Assembly: GCF_008974225.1 (NCBI RefSeq) | Contig: NZ_BKZR01000003.1 | Location: 47,674 to 111,673, forward strand | Length of the DNA stretch: 64,000 bases | Origin: Weizmannia acidilactici | GTDB taxonomy: Bacteria > Bacillota > Bacilli > Bacillales > Bacillaceae_C | Direction: 5' to 3' | Notes under the pieces: model-generated | The model's input: the letters and a program-made list of their open reading frames with translations, nothing else | The model's database searches: none | Told to the model about the DNA's origin: nothing | Position numbers and translations under genes: made by a program | Shown: piece after piece, positions 1 to 8,241 of the stretch | Layout of the letters: each line of letters opens with the position of its first letter | Numbering within the stretch: position 1 is the stretch's first letter

Positions 1-173
1 AACTTATCTCGGTCAACATGGACAAACGTGTAATCGCTAAATTCTTTTTCAATTTCCGGCATAAACGGATCGAGGAAACGGCAGTCCGGGCACCACACCG
101 CCGAAAACAAAAAGATATGCGCGCCGCTTTCTTTCAATTCATGAAATGCTTCTACAGATTGCAAGTCTTCCAT
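1..173 (-). CDS. ytpP: Thioredoxin-like protein YtpP, N-terminal part
   Basis: The gene runs off the left edge; 57 codons are visible. It starts at ATG 173 behind a GGGAGG-type ribosome binding site. The visible part has a thioredoxin fold start with the active-site motif W-C-P-D-C at about residues 28-32, which fits a cytoplasmic thiol-disulfide protein of the YtpP family. The substrate is unknown. The neighbouring broken ytoP supports the B. subtilis ytpP-ytoP order. Confidence 0.85.
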   Translation of the reverse strand, partial: MEDLQSVEAFHELKESGAHIFLFSAVWCPDCRFLDPFMPEIEKEFSDYTFVHVDRDK

Positions 174-816
174 TCGAGTACCTCCCAGTTATTTTCTGTC
201 TTTTATTGTAACCTAAAATCGTGTAATTTTAAAAAACTGCGTCCGAAGCCGTTTTGGCTCTGGGCCAGCAGATTCCCTGCCTGGCTCCGTTTTAAAATAT
301 CGTTGGGCTTATTCAGCCGCGATTGGATTTTGTCACCGTTTTGATTGATGTTTTTGATGCTGCTTTCAGCGTTTTTCCCTTTTTCTTCATTGTAATATGT
401 AAAGGATTTCCCTGTCGGACTGCGCAAAAAGCAGCTGGATCTCTGTTGCCATTTTTAGCTTTAAATAACTGTCCTGCACAATTTTCAGACATATTTTCAT
501 CAAAATGAGCCCAGTTGCTGCTGTGGCCAACAAAAAGGCGATGTTGCCAAAGCCTGAATATTGTTTTTTCTAAAAACCTGGGCTTTCTTCCTCCTGCCAT
601 ATCGGTCTGTGCTTTGCGTCACGTATCTAAACGTATTGTTTTATCCGTCCCTTACAACGTGCAGTCAGCCAGTTGTAATCTATTCCTCATTTTCCACACA
701 TTATACCATGTGTTTGTGACAATTTTGTTACAAAGCAGTCCGCCAAAAGTATGATTTTAAAAGCCGGTCTTTTTTCCTAATGTAAAACAGGCAGGACTGC
801 CCCGCCTGCACTGCAA
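174..816. other. Gene-free stretch between ytpP and the DUF84 gene
   Basis: I see no convincing gene in these 640 bases. Overlapping short frames on both strands lack ribosome binding sites and family features. On the minus strand there is an extended -10 promoter-like element (TGGTATAAT, near 701-709), which could drive ytpP through a long leader. An imperfect inverted repeat, TTGTGAC at 714-720 and GTTACAA at 727-733, lies just upstream of it. The terminator of the DUF84 gene closes the stretch. Confidence 0.5.
784..811 (-). terminator. Terminator of the DUF84 gene
   Basis: On the minus strand a CAGGC/GCCTG stem with a GC-rich loop is followed by TTTTA, directly after the stop codon of the DUF84 gene. 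Confidence 0.6.
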
Positions 817-1329
817 TCAATTGTTATGATACAAGTACTGTCCTAAAAGCAGTTTTGCAATATGGGTAAACATTTCCCCTCTTGTAACCAGCCCGTTTGT
901 AAAAATACCGACCGCCCCTTCTTTTTCCCGGACATTTTCTTTTTGGGCGAAGTCTTCCATGACAGGGCCGAGTTCTTCGCCGCCGCGCAGTCGCACCGCA
1001 ATTTCTTCGGGTAGAGGGATCCGCGCCCCGCCTGCAACATAAGTCCCGCCACCTTTTACCGTGAGTGCACCCCAATTGCATAAAAACATACCGTGCGGTG
1101 TCTCGGTGACGCCGCCTTCAAGCCCAATACCGATATCGGCATTTTTTAATTTGAGTACCGCTTTCGAACGGTTGACCGCGCCCGTAATCGTTTCTTCATC
1201 GGAAAACGGCTGCTCGTTAACGCCGGATGGAACGGCGGCAGGGGCAAATTCTGCTTTTTCCATCATTTCAAAAACGTTCCGGACGGCCGAAACTTTCGCC
1301 GGATTGATTGAACCAATTGCAATGATCAA
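817..1329 (-). CDS. Probable inosine/xanthosine triphosphatase (DUF84, YjjX-like)
   Basis: A 170-residue protein of the DUF84/NTPase_I family. Known members hydrolyse ITP and XTP, keeping deaminated purines out of nucleic acids. The N-terminus I-A-I-G-S-x-N-P-A-K is the nucleotide-binding signature seen in YjjX and related NTPases, followed by G-I-G-L-E-G-G in the middle. The start is TTG at 1327-1329, with GAGGTGA nine bases upstream. It lies 19 bp behind the broken ytoP on the same strand, so the two were probably co-transcribed. Substrate preference cannot be read from sequence. Confidence 0.85.
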   Translation of the reverse strand: MIIAIGSINPAKVSAVRNVFEMMEKAEFAPAAVPSGVNEQPFSDEETITGAVNRSKAVLKLKNADIGIGLEGGVTETPHGMFLCNWGALTVKGGGTYVAGGARIPLPEEIAVRLRGGEELGPVMEDFAQKENVREKEGAVGIFTNGLVTRGEMFTHIAKLLLGQYLYHNN

Positions 1330-1348
1330 ATGTATTCACCTCAATGTT

Positions 1349-2424
1349 TTAACAATTACTTCCGCTGATGGCATCCACCGTTACCCGGTCGCAGGCCTGA
1401 ACGAGTTTAATGATTAAAGCTTTCGCCGCCGCATAATCATCTACATGGAGGATTGATGCATGTGTGTGGATATAGCGGGCACAAACCCCGATGACGGCGC
1501 TCGGAATGCCTTCATTGGAAATATGGACGTTGCCGGCATCCGTCCCGCCGTTCGGGGCGACAAAATATTGGTAAGGGATACCGTTGCTTTCGGCGATATC
1601 AAGGACAAATTCGCGCATGCCCTTATGCGTCACCATTGTCCGGTCATAAATTCTCGGCAGCGCGCCTTTTCCAAGCTACCCGAACTGTTCCTTATCCCCG
1701 GAGGCGTCGTTCGCCGGGCTTGCATCAAGCGCAAAGAAAATATCCGGCCTGATCATCGCCGCAGCCGTTTTTGCCCCACGCGCCCCGACTTCCTCCATTA
1801 CCGTTGCACCGGAATAGAGCGTATTCGGCAATTTCTTTCCTTGCAGTTCTTTTAATAATTCGATTGCTAGGCCGCAGCCGTATCGGTTGTCCCACGCCTT
1901 GGCAAGGATTTTTTTCGGGTTGGCCATCGGGGTGAAAGGGCAGACCGGCACGATCGCCTGCCCCGGCCTGATCCCGATTTTTTCCGCATCTTCCCGGGAA
2001 TCCGCACCGATATCGATCTATTTTTGATGTCCATCGGCTTCGATTTTTGCGCTTCATACAAGAGATGCGGCGGAATCGAACTGACGACTCCGGCCACAGG
2101 ACCGTTATCTGTCCAAATCTGCACGCGTTGGGCTAGCAGCACTTGGCTCCACCAGCCGCCGAGCGTTTGGAAGCGGATCAAGCCGTTATCGGTAATGGAG
2201 GTGACCATAAATCCGACTTCATCCATATGCCCGGCGACCATAACAACCGGGCCGTTTTCCTTTCCACGGCGGACGCCGAAAATACTGCCGAGATTGTCCT
2301 GCACGACTTCATCCGCATATTTTTGCAGCTGCTCTTTCATAAAATTCCGAACCGCATGCTCATTCCCGGGCGCGCCCGGAAGTTCAGTCAGCGTTTTAAA
2401 TAATTCGAGCGTTTCTTATTCCAT
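1349..2424 (-). pseudogene. ytoP: Disrupted M42 glutamyl aminopeptidase ytoP
   Basis: The full-length YtoP (about 357 residues, cobalt/zinc M42 metallopeptidase) can be reconstructed only by repairing three lesions. After the start at ATG 2424 (TAAAGGAG upstream) codon 3 is TAA. A one-base deletion near 2017-2022 changes frame after M-D-I-K-N. A TAG at 1676-1678 interrupts the C-terminal third after E-Q-F-G, and the same frame continues to the natural end. Recognisable family landmarks are A-G-H-M-D-E-V-G-F-M (metal ligands), G-G-W-W-S-Q-V, A-K-A-W-D-N-R-Y-G-C and Y-I-H-T-H-A. Two nonsense codons plus a frameshift argue for real inactivation. Confidence 0.9.
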
Positions 2425-2517
2425 TTGTATGGCTCCTTTATTGGGTATGTACTTTTTTATTGTACAAGACGAAAAGGGAGGCTTCCAGTTTTTGAAATTT
2501 GGAGAGTAAATACGGAA

Positions 2518-2590
2518 ACACCGATTTTCTGCAGATTACCGCTGATTTTTTTAAAGAAGGTATCTGCTGTTTTTCCGCTGATTAGGGGCC
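2518..2590. repeat. Short intergenic repeats with CCGCTGAT motif
   Basis: Between ytoP and ytzB the motif CCGCTGAT occurs at 2539 and 2575, with weaker copies at about 2518 (CACCGATT) and 2563 (TCTGCTGT), each followed by a T-rich run. The same motif forms a more regular array at 21513-21590. No gene covers it and its role is unknown. Confidence 0.5.
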
Positions 2591-2721
2591 GCCGAATATG
2601 GCCACAATTTGTTGATACCGTGCAAAGATGCTCCCGTTTGTTAACTTTCCCTGCCGTTTCAGTGTATAATGATAGGCAAATGGCAATATATGCTGCAAAA
2701 AAGAAGAAAGGGTGGGCAAAT

Positions 2722-3033
2722 ATGAATTGGAAAACGTTTTTAGCAGGGATTGCAATTGGCGCAGCGGCGGGATATGCGGTCAATGAAACGGTGCACCAGA
2801 CAGTGCCAACTTCTGCGGATTCAGTCCTTTCCAAAGTAAAAAAAGCGTTTAAAGAAAACGGACCGATCGACGGATCATGGATCCAAATGGCAGCAGAAGA
2901 TTATGAAAAATACCCGTTCAAAACAAAGGTTTACCGCGGCGGGATTTCAATGACGGAAGGCGGCGAGAAAAAGCAGTACGAATTCATCGCCGATGCCAAA
3001 ACCGGCATCGTGCTCGATGTGTATCCGATATAA
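2722..3033 (+). CDS. ytzB: YtzB, small PepSY-domain membrane-anchored protein
   Basis: A 103-residue protein with one N-terminal hydrophobic segment at about residues 5-21 (F-L-A-G-I-A-I-G-A-A-A-G-Y) acting as an uncleaved anchor or signal, followed by a PepSY-like domain that ends in the typical D-A-K-T-G-I-V-L-D. PepSY domains are thought to be protease inhibitors or metal-associated modules outside the membrane. ATG 2722 was chosen because AAAGGGTGGG lies just upstream and the frame before it is low complexity. The gene converges on ytnP and shares a bidirectional terminator with it. Confidence 0.8.
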   Translation: MNWKTFLAGIAIGAAAGYAVNETVHQTVPTSADSVLSKVKKAFKENGPIDGSWIQMAAEDYEKYPFKTKVYRGGISMTEGGEKKQYEFIADAKTGIVLDVYPI

Positions 3034-3046
3034 GGGAGCCTTAAAA

Positions 3047-3082
3047 AAAAACGGTGGACATGCCAGGTGTTCACCGTTTTTC
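3047..3082. terminator. Bidirectional terminator ytzB/ytnP
   Basis: AAAACGGTG (3047-3055) pairs with CACCGTTTT (3072-3080), extended inward by GACA/TGTT. A-runs and T-runs on both sides make it usable from either strand, between the convergent ytzB and ytnP. Confidence 0.8.
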
Positions 3083-3088
3083 AGAAAA

Positions 3089-3943
3089 TCATGATTCGGG
3101 ATTTCTTTCCCTTTCCACTTTCGCAACAATATTCCCTTCCGCGTCCCATTTCAGCGCCCGGTAGATTGCATCGTGGTAAAATACAAACCAGGCATTTTCC
3201 TGTATTGCCTTATCAATCCATTTTTGTTTTTGGAAAATCGAAGTCATCGGATAGTCGTCATACGCCATGACCCACAGTGGATTGCGGTGCGCATGCGTCG
3301 GCAAAAGGTCCGCCATATGGATCCATTTTTCCCCGCCGGACTCCCCGGTAATTATCGCATGGCCGTCGCTGTGCCCGCCGGTATGGATCATTCGGACTGC
3401 ACCTTCAATTGTGATCTCTTCTTTAAACGTCTGTACCTGGTCCTGCACAGCTTCCCAGTTTTCTTTCCAGTACGTGCTTTTTGAGCGAATGTTCGGATGG
3501 CACATTTCCTCCCACTCGGTTTCCGGCACATAGATCACCGCATTCGGAAATGAAGGAACATGCCTGTCCGCATCCGGTATGGTCAATCCGCATGCATGGT
3601 CGAAATGCAGATGCGTCATCAGGACGATATCGATATCTTCCCGCGCCAGGCCGAATTCTTTCAGAGACACATCAATCCTCGATTCCGCCGTCACACCGTA
3701 ATTGCGTTTCTGCTTGTCCGTCAATTTGCCGTTCCCAATGCCGGCATCAATGATGATATTATTCCCGTTTAACTGGAAAAAAATCGGGTCTGTTCGCAGT
3801 TCAATCTGGTTTTTATCATTATACGAGTATTTTTTCGACCAAAGCGGCTTCGGAACAACGCCGAACATCGCGCCGCCGTCCAGGTGCGTAACGCCGCCGT
3901 CCAGCCAGTACAGCACCATTTCTCCGACTTTTAAATGTTCCAT
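3089..3943 (-). CDS. ytnP: YtnP, metallo-beta-lactamase-fold hydrolase
   Basis: 284 residues. The metallo-beta-lactamase signature T-H-L-H-F-D-H sits near residue 107, with further metal-ligand regions at H-T-G-G-H-S-D-G-H and A-D-L-L-P-T-H. In B. subtilis, YtnP is reported as a lactonase-homologous quorum-quenching enzyme acting on signals from other bacteria. The start is ATG 3943, with AGGAGGG ten bases upstream; upstream in-frame residues are not conserved in character. Cytoplasmic, with no signal peptide. Its closest relatives include other lactonases, so substrate specificity is open. Confidence 0.88.
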   Translation of the reverse strand: MEHLKVGEMVLYWLDGGVTHLDGGAMFGVVPKPLWSKKYSYNDKNQIELRTDPIFFQLNGNNIIIDAGIGNGKLTDKQKRNYGVTAESRIDVSLKEFGLAREDIDIVLMTHLHFDHACGLTIPDADRHVPSFPNAVIYVPETEWEEMCHPNIRSKSTYWKENWEAVQDQVQTFKEEITIEGAVRMIHTGGHSDGHAIITGESGGEKWIHMADLLPTHAHRNPLWVMAYDDYPMTSIFQKQKWIDKAIQENAWFVFYHDAIYRALKWDAEGNIVAKVERERNPES

Positions 3944-4028
3944 GTTTTTTCCCTCCTGATTATGTAACCGTTTCCTTAAAATGTATTCTCCGTCACTTCT
4001 TTTTTTCCTTTTTTTCGCGGTACGAAAA

Positions 4029-4069
4029 AGCGCCCCGTACTGCAAAACTTTTTGCAGTGCGGCGCGCGT
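4029..4069 (-). terminator. Terminator of trmB
   Basis: An 18-bp stem with one mismatch (arms about 4030-4047 and 4049-4067), followed on the minus strand by TTTTT, directly after the trmB stop. Confidence 0.8.
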
Positions 4070-4711
4070 TCAATTCCGGTATTTTGCTTCGCAGCGGTAT
4101 ATGCGCTGCCCTTTGGCGGAAAATTTTTCTTCATATTCCGTCATAATATTGCCTTCAAAACCGCTGTTATGCAGATCAAGGCTGATATTTTTCAAAAGCA
4201 GGCCGTATTCGGAAAAACTTTGCAGCGAGTATTCAAACAGGCCCTGGTTGTCCGTTTTGAAATGGATTTCCCCGCCTTCCACCAAAATATCCTCATACAG
4301 TTTTAAAAACATGCGGTATGTCAGTCGCCGCTTTTCATGGCGTTTTTTCGGCCAAGGATCGGAAAAATTTAAATAGATCCGCTCTACGTCACCTTTCGCA
4401 AAAAAATCGCGCAGCCTGCTGCCGTCCACGTTTAACAGCTTTACATTTCCGAGTTCTTTCTCAATCAGCTTGTCAAGGGCGGAAACAATCACGCTCGGCT
4501 GTCTTTCGATCCCGAGAAAATTGATATCCGGATGTTGTTCCGCCATCCCTGCGATAAATCTGCCCTTGCCTGTTCCGATTTCAATATGGAGCGGCCGGCT
4601 GTTCCCGAATAATTCCCGCCATTTGCCGCGCCATTTTTCCGGTTCGGGGACAACATATTGGGGATACTGCTTTATTTTATCTTCCGCCCATGGTTTATTC
4701 CGTAATCTCAT
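4070..4711 (-). CDS. trmB: tRNA (guanine-N7)-methyltransferase TrmB
   Basis: 213 residues, the normal length for Bacillus TrmB (YtmQ). It places m7G46 in the variable loop of tRNAs using SAM. The SAM site I-E-I-G-T-G-K-G-R-F lies at about residues 42-51, and the family signature L-N-F-S-D-P-W-P-K-K-R-H near 115-126 binds substrate. A longer frame exists, but ATG 4711 has GAGGTG at good distance and begins with the conserved M-R-L-R-N-K-P-W-A. It stands alone between terminators, divergent from ytzH. Confidence 0.93.
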   Translation of the reverse strand: MRLRNKPWAEDKIKQYPQYVVPEPEKWRGKWRELFGNSRPLHIEIGTGKGRFIAGMAEQHPDINFLGIERQPSVIVSALDKLIEKELGNVKLLNVDGSRLRDFFAKGDVERIYLNFSDPWPKKRHEKRRLTYRMFLKLYEDILVEGGEIHFKTDNQGLFEYSLQSFSEYGLLLKNISLDLHNSGFEGNIMTEYEEKFSAKGQRIYRCEAKYRN

Positions 4712-4819
4712 GAAAGCACCTCGATTTATGGATTCCATTTGCATAAAAAAACATGTAAATCAAACAATAAATGTGTATGAAGGAAGTTTACGCCCCGCGT
4801 GAGTTGCGGGGAAAATAGC

Positions 4820-5182
4820 ATGAATCCTTCGTACAAGCGGCGGCAGCCGTTTATGATGATAGCACGCAAACAGCTGCATATCAAAGTGAAGGATGTGTTC
4901 CATTTGACACTCAGTCATCGCGACCAGTTGAATTTATTAACCGATATTTTGTACGACCATCAGACAGACTGCTGCGGATCTGTTTCGGAATGTGAACAGT
5001 TGGAAAGGCTGGTAAAATCATTGCTGGTGAATCCCGCTGTCGGGGAAGATATGAAACAAATGCTGACAGATGTGTACAGCTACAGCCAGGCGGGGAAATA
5101 TGCCCAGCATTTGGATGACCATATTGAAGCGCATCAAAGCAAATTAAGTGAATGGGTTGACCAGTTAAACACCTATTTTTAA
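4820..5182 (+). CDS. ytzH: YtzH-like protein of unknown function
   Basis: About 120 residues. The conserved core matches the YtzH family: helical, with D-C-C-G-S-V-S-E-C-E-Q-L-E-R at mid-protein, and no membrane segments. The start is uncertain. ATG 4820 has GCGGGGA upstream and is preferred here, while B. subtilis YtzH is shorter and would correspond to a start near 4885. The gene is divergent from trmB and converges on ytmP across a shared terminator. Function is unknown; the acidic, helical, cysteine-pair pattern is all that can be seen. Confidence 0.75.
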   Translation: MNPSYKRRQPFMMIARKQLHIKVKDVFHLTLSHRDQLNLLTDILYDHQTDCCGSVSECEQLERLVKSLLVNPAVGEDMKQMLTDVYSYSQAGKYAQHLDDHIEAHQSKLSEWVDQLNTYF

Positions 5183-5206
5183 TGCCGGCGCACGCCGGAA
5201 AAACGA

Positions 5207-5233
5207 AAGAGGAACCGTTCAGCGGTTTCTCTT
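5207..5233. terminator. Bidirectional terminator ytzH/ytmP
   Basis: AAGAGGAACCG (5207-5217) pairs perfectly with CGGTTTCTCTT (5223-5233) around a five-base loop. The right arm lies inside the last codons of ytmP. Confidence 0.75.
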
Positions 5234-6025
5234 CCCATTTTCACGGCCATGGTAAACGATCTGCAAAAAATCAAGCCAGCGGCGCATCTCTTCCAACCGG
5301 TTTTTTTCCTTATGCCACCGGATCATGGCAATGGTTTGGAATATCGCATGCCACTTCATTCTTAAAGCCAAATCATCGGTCATCCCAATACCGTATTCCA
5401 TGAGCCAATTTTCCCATTTTTCCGGCGGGATATACGAATACAGCAGCATGCCGATATCCATTGCCGGATCGCCGATCAGCGGGCCGTCCCAGTCGATCAG
5501 GAAAAGTTCATTCTCATCAGACAAAAGCCAGTTGTTGTGGTTTACATCGCCGTGGCAAACAACATAATCCTCATATTGGATGTTCGGCTGTTCTATTTCA
5601 AGAAATTGCAGGGCATCTGGCACCCCGGGCATCTCCAGCAATTCCTTCCCGATCCCGTGCTCCAAATCACCCAGCATATCGGCCGGCTTCATCGGCTCCA
5701 TCCCAAGCCTCTGCAGCATATTCAAGAGCGGTTTGGACTCGTGAATTTTTTTCAGCAGTCTGGCAACGCGCTGTTCTTCCATTTCATAAGGTTCCAGTTC
5801 CCTGCCCTGCACCCACTGCTGGGCAGTAATGGTATCGCCATTTTCCATCCGTTTTGTCCAGACGAGTTTTGGGACAATCCCTTCGGCGGACAGCACCGCA
5901 AGAAACGGCGACGAATTCCGTTTTAAAAACAGGGTCTGTTCCTTATATTTGGCGTAGAAGGCTTCTCCTGTTGCCCCCCCGGCCGGTGTAATTTCCCAGC
6001 CATTTCCTAATATATCTTCCAACAT
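5219..6025 (-). CDS. ytmP: YtmP, aminoglycoside phosphotransferase/choline-kinase-like protein
   Basis: 268 residues with a protein-kinase-like fold of the APH family. The catalytic loop is V-C-H-G-D-V-N-H-N-N-W (near residues 158-168) and the metal-binding motif is I-D-W-D-G-P (near 177-182), both intact, so a phosphotransferase activity is likely. The real substrate is unknown; choline, ethanolamine or a sugar amine are possible. The start ATG 6025 is preceded by GAAGGTG. It is monocistronic and convergent with ytzH. Confidence 0.82.
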   Translation of the reverse strand: MLEDILGNGWEITPAGGATGEAFYAKYKEQTLFLKRNSSPFLAVLSAEGIVPKLVWTKRMENGDTITAQQWVQGRELEPYEMEEQRVARLLKKIHESKPLLNMLQRLGMEPMKPADMLGDLEHGIGKELLEMPGVPDALQFLEIEQPNIQYEDYVVCHGDVNHNNWLLSDENELFLIDWDGPLIGDPAMDIGMLLYSYIPPEKWENWLMEYGIGMTDDLALRMKWHAIFQTIAMIRWHKEKNRLEEMRRWLDFLQIVYHGRENGKRNR

Positions 6026-6249
6026 CGTTCACCTTCAAATCCAGTAAGTCAACCTCATATCACTGTGATTCTATGTATACAATGATTTCCAAATACAAGC
6101 ATTTTACACGAAAAATAAAGGATCTGTTAAAATTTTCTATAGTTTCCACAAAAGTTTCCGCAAACTTTGCAGGATCAACAACGGTCCAAAACAAAAAAAA
6201 GACAGCTATTGGCAAGTATCATTCAACAATAGCCACCTTTTAATAAATT
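6026..6249. terminator. Terminator of ytlR in the ytlR-ytmP gap
   Basis: A minus-strand hairpin with arms GCTATTG (6205-6211) and CAATAGC (6227-6233), followed by an eight-base T-run, ends the ytlP-ytlQ-ytlR unit. The rest of the gap, up to the ytmP start, is AT-rich and must carry the ytmP promoter; I see no strong consensus. Confidence 0.7.
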
Positions 6250-7251
6250 TTATCTCTTTTTGACTTTTTTCGTCAAGCTGATTTTATCGTTTTCGTAGAA
6301 TAATGGCGAAAAGCCAGATGCGATGCGTCCGGTATTTAAAAGGTTCCACCCTTCCGGGCAGATTTTCAATTCAATGGGGGTTCTGCCCACAATTTCCCCG
6401 TCGGCGTGGACGAGCAGTGGTGTGCTTGAAATGACTGACATTTTCGTTCCTGTAAAAGTGGACACTTCCTTAAAATATTCATGTTTCCCTAAAAAAACGG
6501 TGAAAAAGATCAACAAAAGTTTCAAGCGGGATAAATCATGCACGACTATCATATTCAGCATGCCGTCAGACGGATCCGCCACCGGGGAGATTTTCATGCC
6601 GCCCCCGTAATACGGTTGGTTGGAAACGGCCACCAACCATGTACGGCGGAAAACTTTCTTCACGCCATCCGCCGCAATTTCCACCGTCACCGGACGGTAT
6701 TTAAACAGTTCCAGCACAAGGATCAGCACATAGGCCAGTTTCCCGAGAAGCACGCGGTTCAGCCATTTCTTCAGCTTCGAACGGTTGGCCCGTTCGGAAA
6801 TGACAGCATCAAACCCGGCGCCGAGGCTGTTGACAAAATAGCCTTCTTTTCCGCCTGCCGTGAAGAAATGGCCGAGGTCATAAGCGGAGGGGCTTTCTTC
6901 AAGCATGCCGAAAATGGCGCGGATGCATGCTTGCGGTTTTTTCGGCAGCCTGTAGCCCCTCGCAAAGTCATTGCCGGACCCGGCCGGAATGTAGGCGACC
7001 GTCACATGGCTGAAATGATGCACGCCGTTAATGACTTCATGGATCGTACCATCTCCCCCGACTGCAACGAGCACAACCGGTTCCGCAAGCTTTTTTGCAA
7101 ACTTTTCTGCTAGTTCTTTCGCGTGCCCCCTGTACTTTGAAAAATAAACATCATATTGCAGGCCTCCGAGCATTGCCTCCATTTTCTCCCATACTTTTAA
7201 ACAGGCACCGTTTTTTGCCGCCGGATTGACAATAAAAATGAGTGGTTTCAT
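6250..7251 (-). CDS. ytlR: YtlR, diacylglycerol-kinase-family lipid kinase
   Basis: 333 residues of the DAGK_cat / YegS-BmrU superfamily. The nucleotide-binding motif V-G-G-D-G-T-I-H-E-V lies near residue 65, followed by P-A-G-S-G-N-D-F-A-R, both diagnostic. The enzyme transfers ATP phosphate to a lipid or lipid-like alcohol at the membrane surface; the exact lipid is not known. ATG 7251 is chosen over an upstream frame start because GGGGA precedes it and N-P-A-A follows. It starts four bases after ytlQ ends, so the two are translationally coupled. Confidence 0.88.
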   Translation of the reverse strand: MKPLIFIVNPAAKNGACLKVWEKMEAMLGGLQYDVYFSKYRGHAKELAEKFAKKLAEPVVLVAVGGDGTIHEVINGVHHFSHVTVAYIPAGSGNDFARGYRLPKKPQACIRAIFGMLEESPSAYDLGHFFTAGGKEGYFVNSLGAGFDAVISERANRSKLKKWLNRVLLGKLAYVLILVLELFKYRPVTVEIAADGVKKVFRRTWLVAVSNQPYYGGGMKISPVADPSDGMLNMIVVHDLSRLKLLLIFFTVFLGKHEYFKEVSTFTGTKMSVISSTPLLVHADGEIVGRTPIELKICPEGWNLLNTGRIASGFSPLFYENDKISLTKKVKKR

Positions 7252-7255
7252 ACGA

Positions 7256-8230
7256 TCATTCCCCGTCCCGTGAGTGATCTTCCAACTCCCGTCTTTTTCG
7301 TGCCACACTTTTTGCCAGACATTCGTTCAACAGCGCCTGTGCCGCCTTCAGCTGCATATATTTTAACGGCGACCGTAAATTCCGCTGGTGCCGGAACCAC
7401 TCCATATGGGGCCGTTTGTCAAGGATATGCAGGCCCTGCGGCGCATCCGGCCAAGTAATGTAACCGTTCCGGCAAATCAGCCCTTTTTCAATCGGAATTG
7501 TGACACCATGCTGTTTCAAAATGCCGCGCACAATTTTCTCGGTCCGATCAAGCGCAATCACCGGGTTTAAAATTTTTTTCGCGTTTTTGCCTGCCCGCTT
7601 TTCCCAGAAATGGCTTTTTGAACCGAAAAAGACGGCATCTTTCTCTTCTTCCAAAAACGTTAAACACCATACTGCCAAAGGGGAAATCAATATCGTCTCC
7701 ATTTCCAAAATGGCTTTTTTAAAAACAAAAACCGGTTTATACAGCAATAAAAATGTATCCGGAAATCTCTGCAAAAAATATTTTAAGTCCGCATCAAAAT
7801 ACAGGGCGGCTGGTATCGGGGAATCCTCTAGCAAAGTGGAACTTGCCCATTTGAGCTGGAACCTGAACAGCTGGTCCAAAAATAATTTTTTTAACTGGTC
7901 TTCCGTTTCCGGGAAAAACACGAGCTGCGGCGAAAATTGGAGTATACCCGGCTGAAAGGGGGCCACCGGTTCCGCGAGCTCTTCCATTTCAACTTCGTTC
8001 TTTTTTCTTAACCAATGTTTAATGCGCGAAAAAAGCTGCCGGGAATCTTCATCGGGGGCAGCCTCTTCTTCCTGTACCTCCTGCATTTGCCCTGCTGCCA
8101 GCCTGTTTTCCCAGTTTTCCCGGAATGTTTGCCACTGCTGTTTTTTCAGGCGTACAAATTGGTTTGTATAGCGGATGATATCCACCTCATACCGTGAAAC
8201 ATAATCTTGGATTTTCAACAACTGTCCCAT
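7256..8230 (-). CDS. ytlQ: YtlQ, conserved Bacillus protein of unknown function
   Basis: 324 residues, soluble, with a glutamate-rich linker at about residues 50-85 separating a helical N-terminus from a mixed alpha/beta C-terminal domain rich in F, W and K. No catalytic motif is recognised. I identify it mainly by position in the conserved ytlP-ytlQ-ytlR string and by size. ATG 8230 has AAAGGGACGG upstream. It sits 12 bp after ytlP and 4 bp before ytlR, so it is the middle gene of a three-gene operon combining RNA-end repair, an unknown and a lipid kinase. Confidence 0.75.
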   Translation of the reverse strand: MGQLLKIQDYVSRYEVDIIRYTNQFVRLKKQQWQTFRENWENRLAAGQMQEVQEEEAAPDEDSRQLFSRIKHWLRKKNEVEMEELAEPVAPFQPGILQFSPQLVFFPETEDQLKKLFLDQLFRFQLKWASSTLLEDSPIPAALYFDADLKYFLQRFPDTFLLLYKPVFVFKKAILEMETILISPLAVWCLTFLEEEKDAVFFGSKSHFWEKRAGKNAKKILNPVIALDRTEKIVRGILKQHGVTIPIEKGLICRNGYITWPDAPQGLHILDKRPHMEWFRHQRNLRSPLKYMQLKAAQALLNECLAKSVARKRRELEDHSRDGE

Positions 8231-8241
8231 AATCCGTCCCT

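Noticed and set aside
313..600. 95-codon frame on the minus strand between ytpP and DUF84
   Set aside because: No ribosome binding site, no family resemblance, overlaps another frame of similar quality.
714..733. TTGTGAC-GTTACAA dyad as a Rex site
   Set aside because: Spacing is two bases too long and one arm has a mismatch; no Rex-type target gene is adjacent.
2425..2721. Long upstream extension of ytzB
   Set aside because: It contains the repeat motifs, has no ribosome binding site and no protein-like character.
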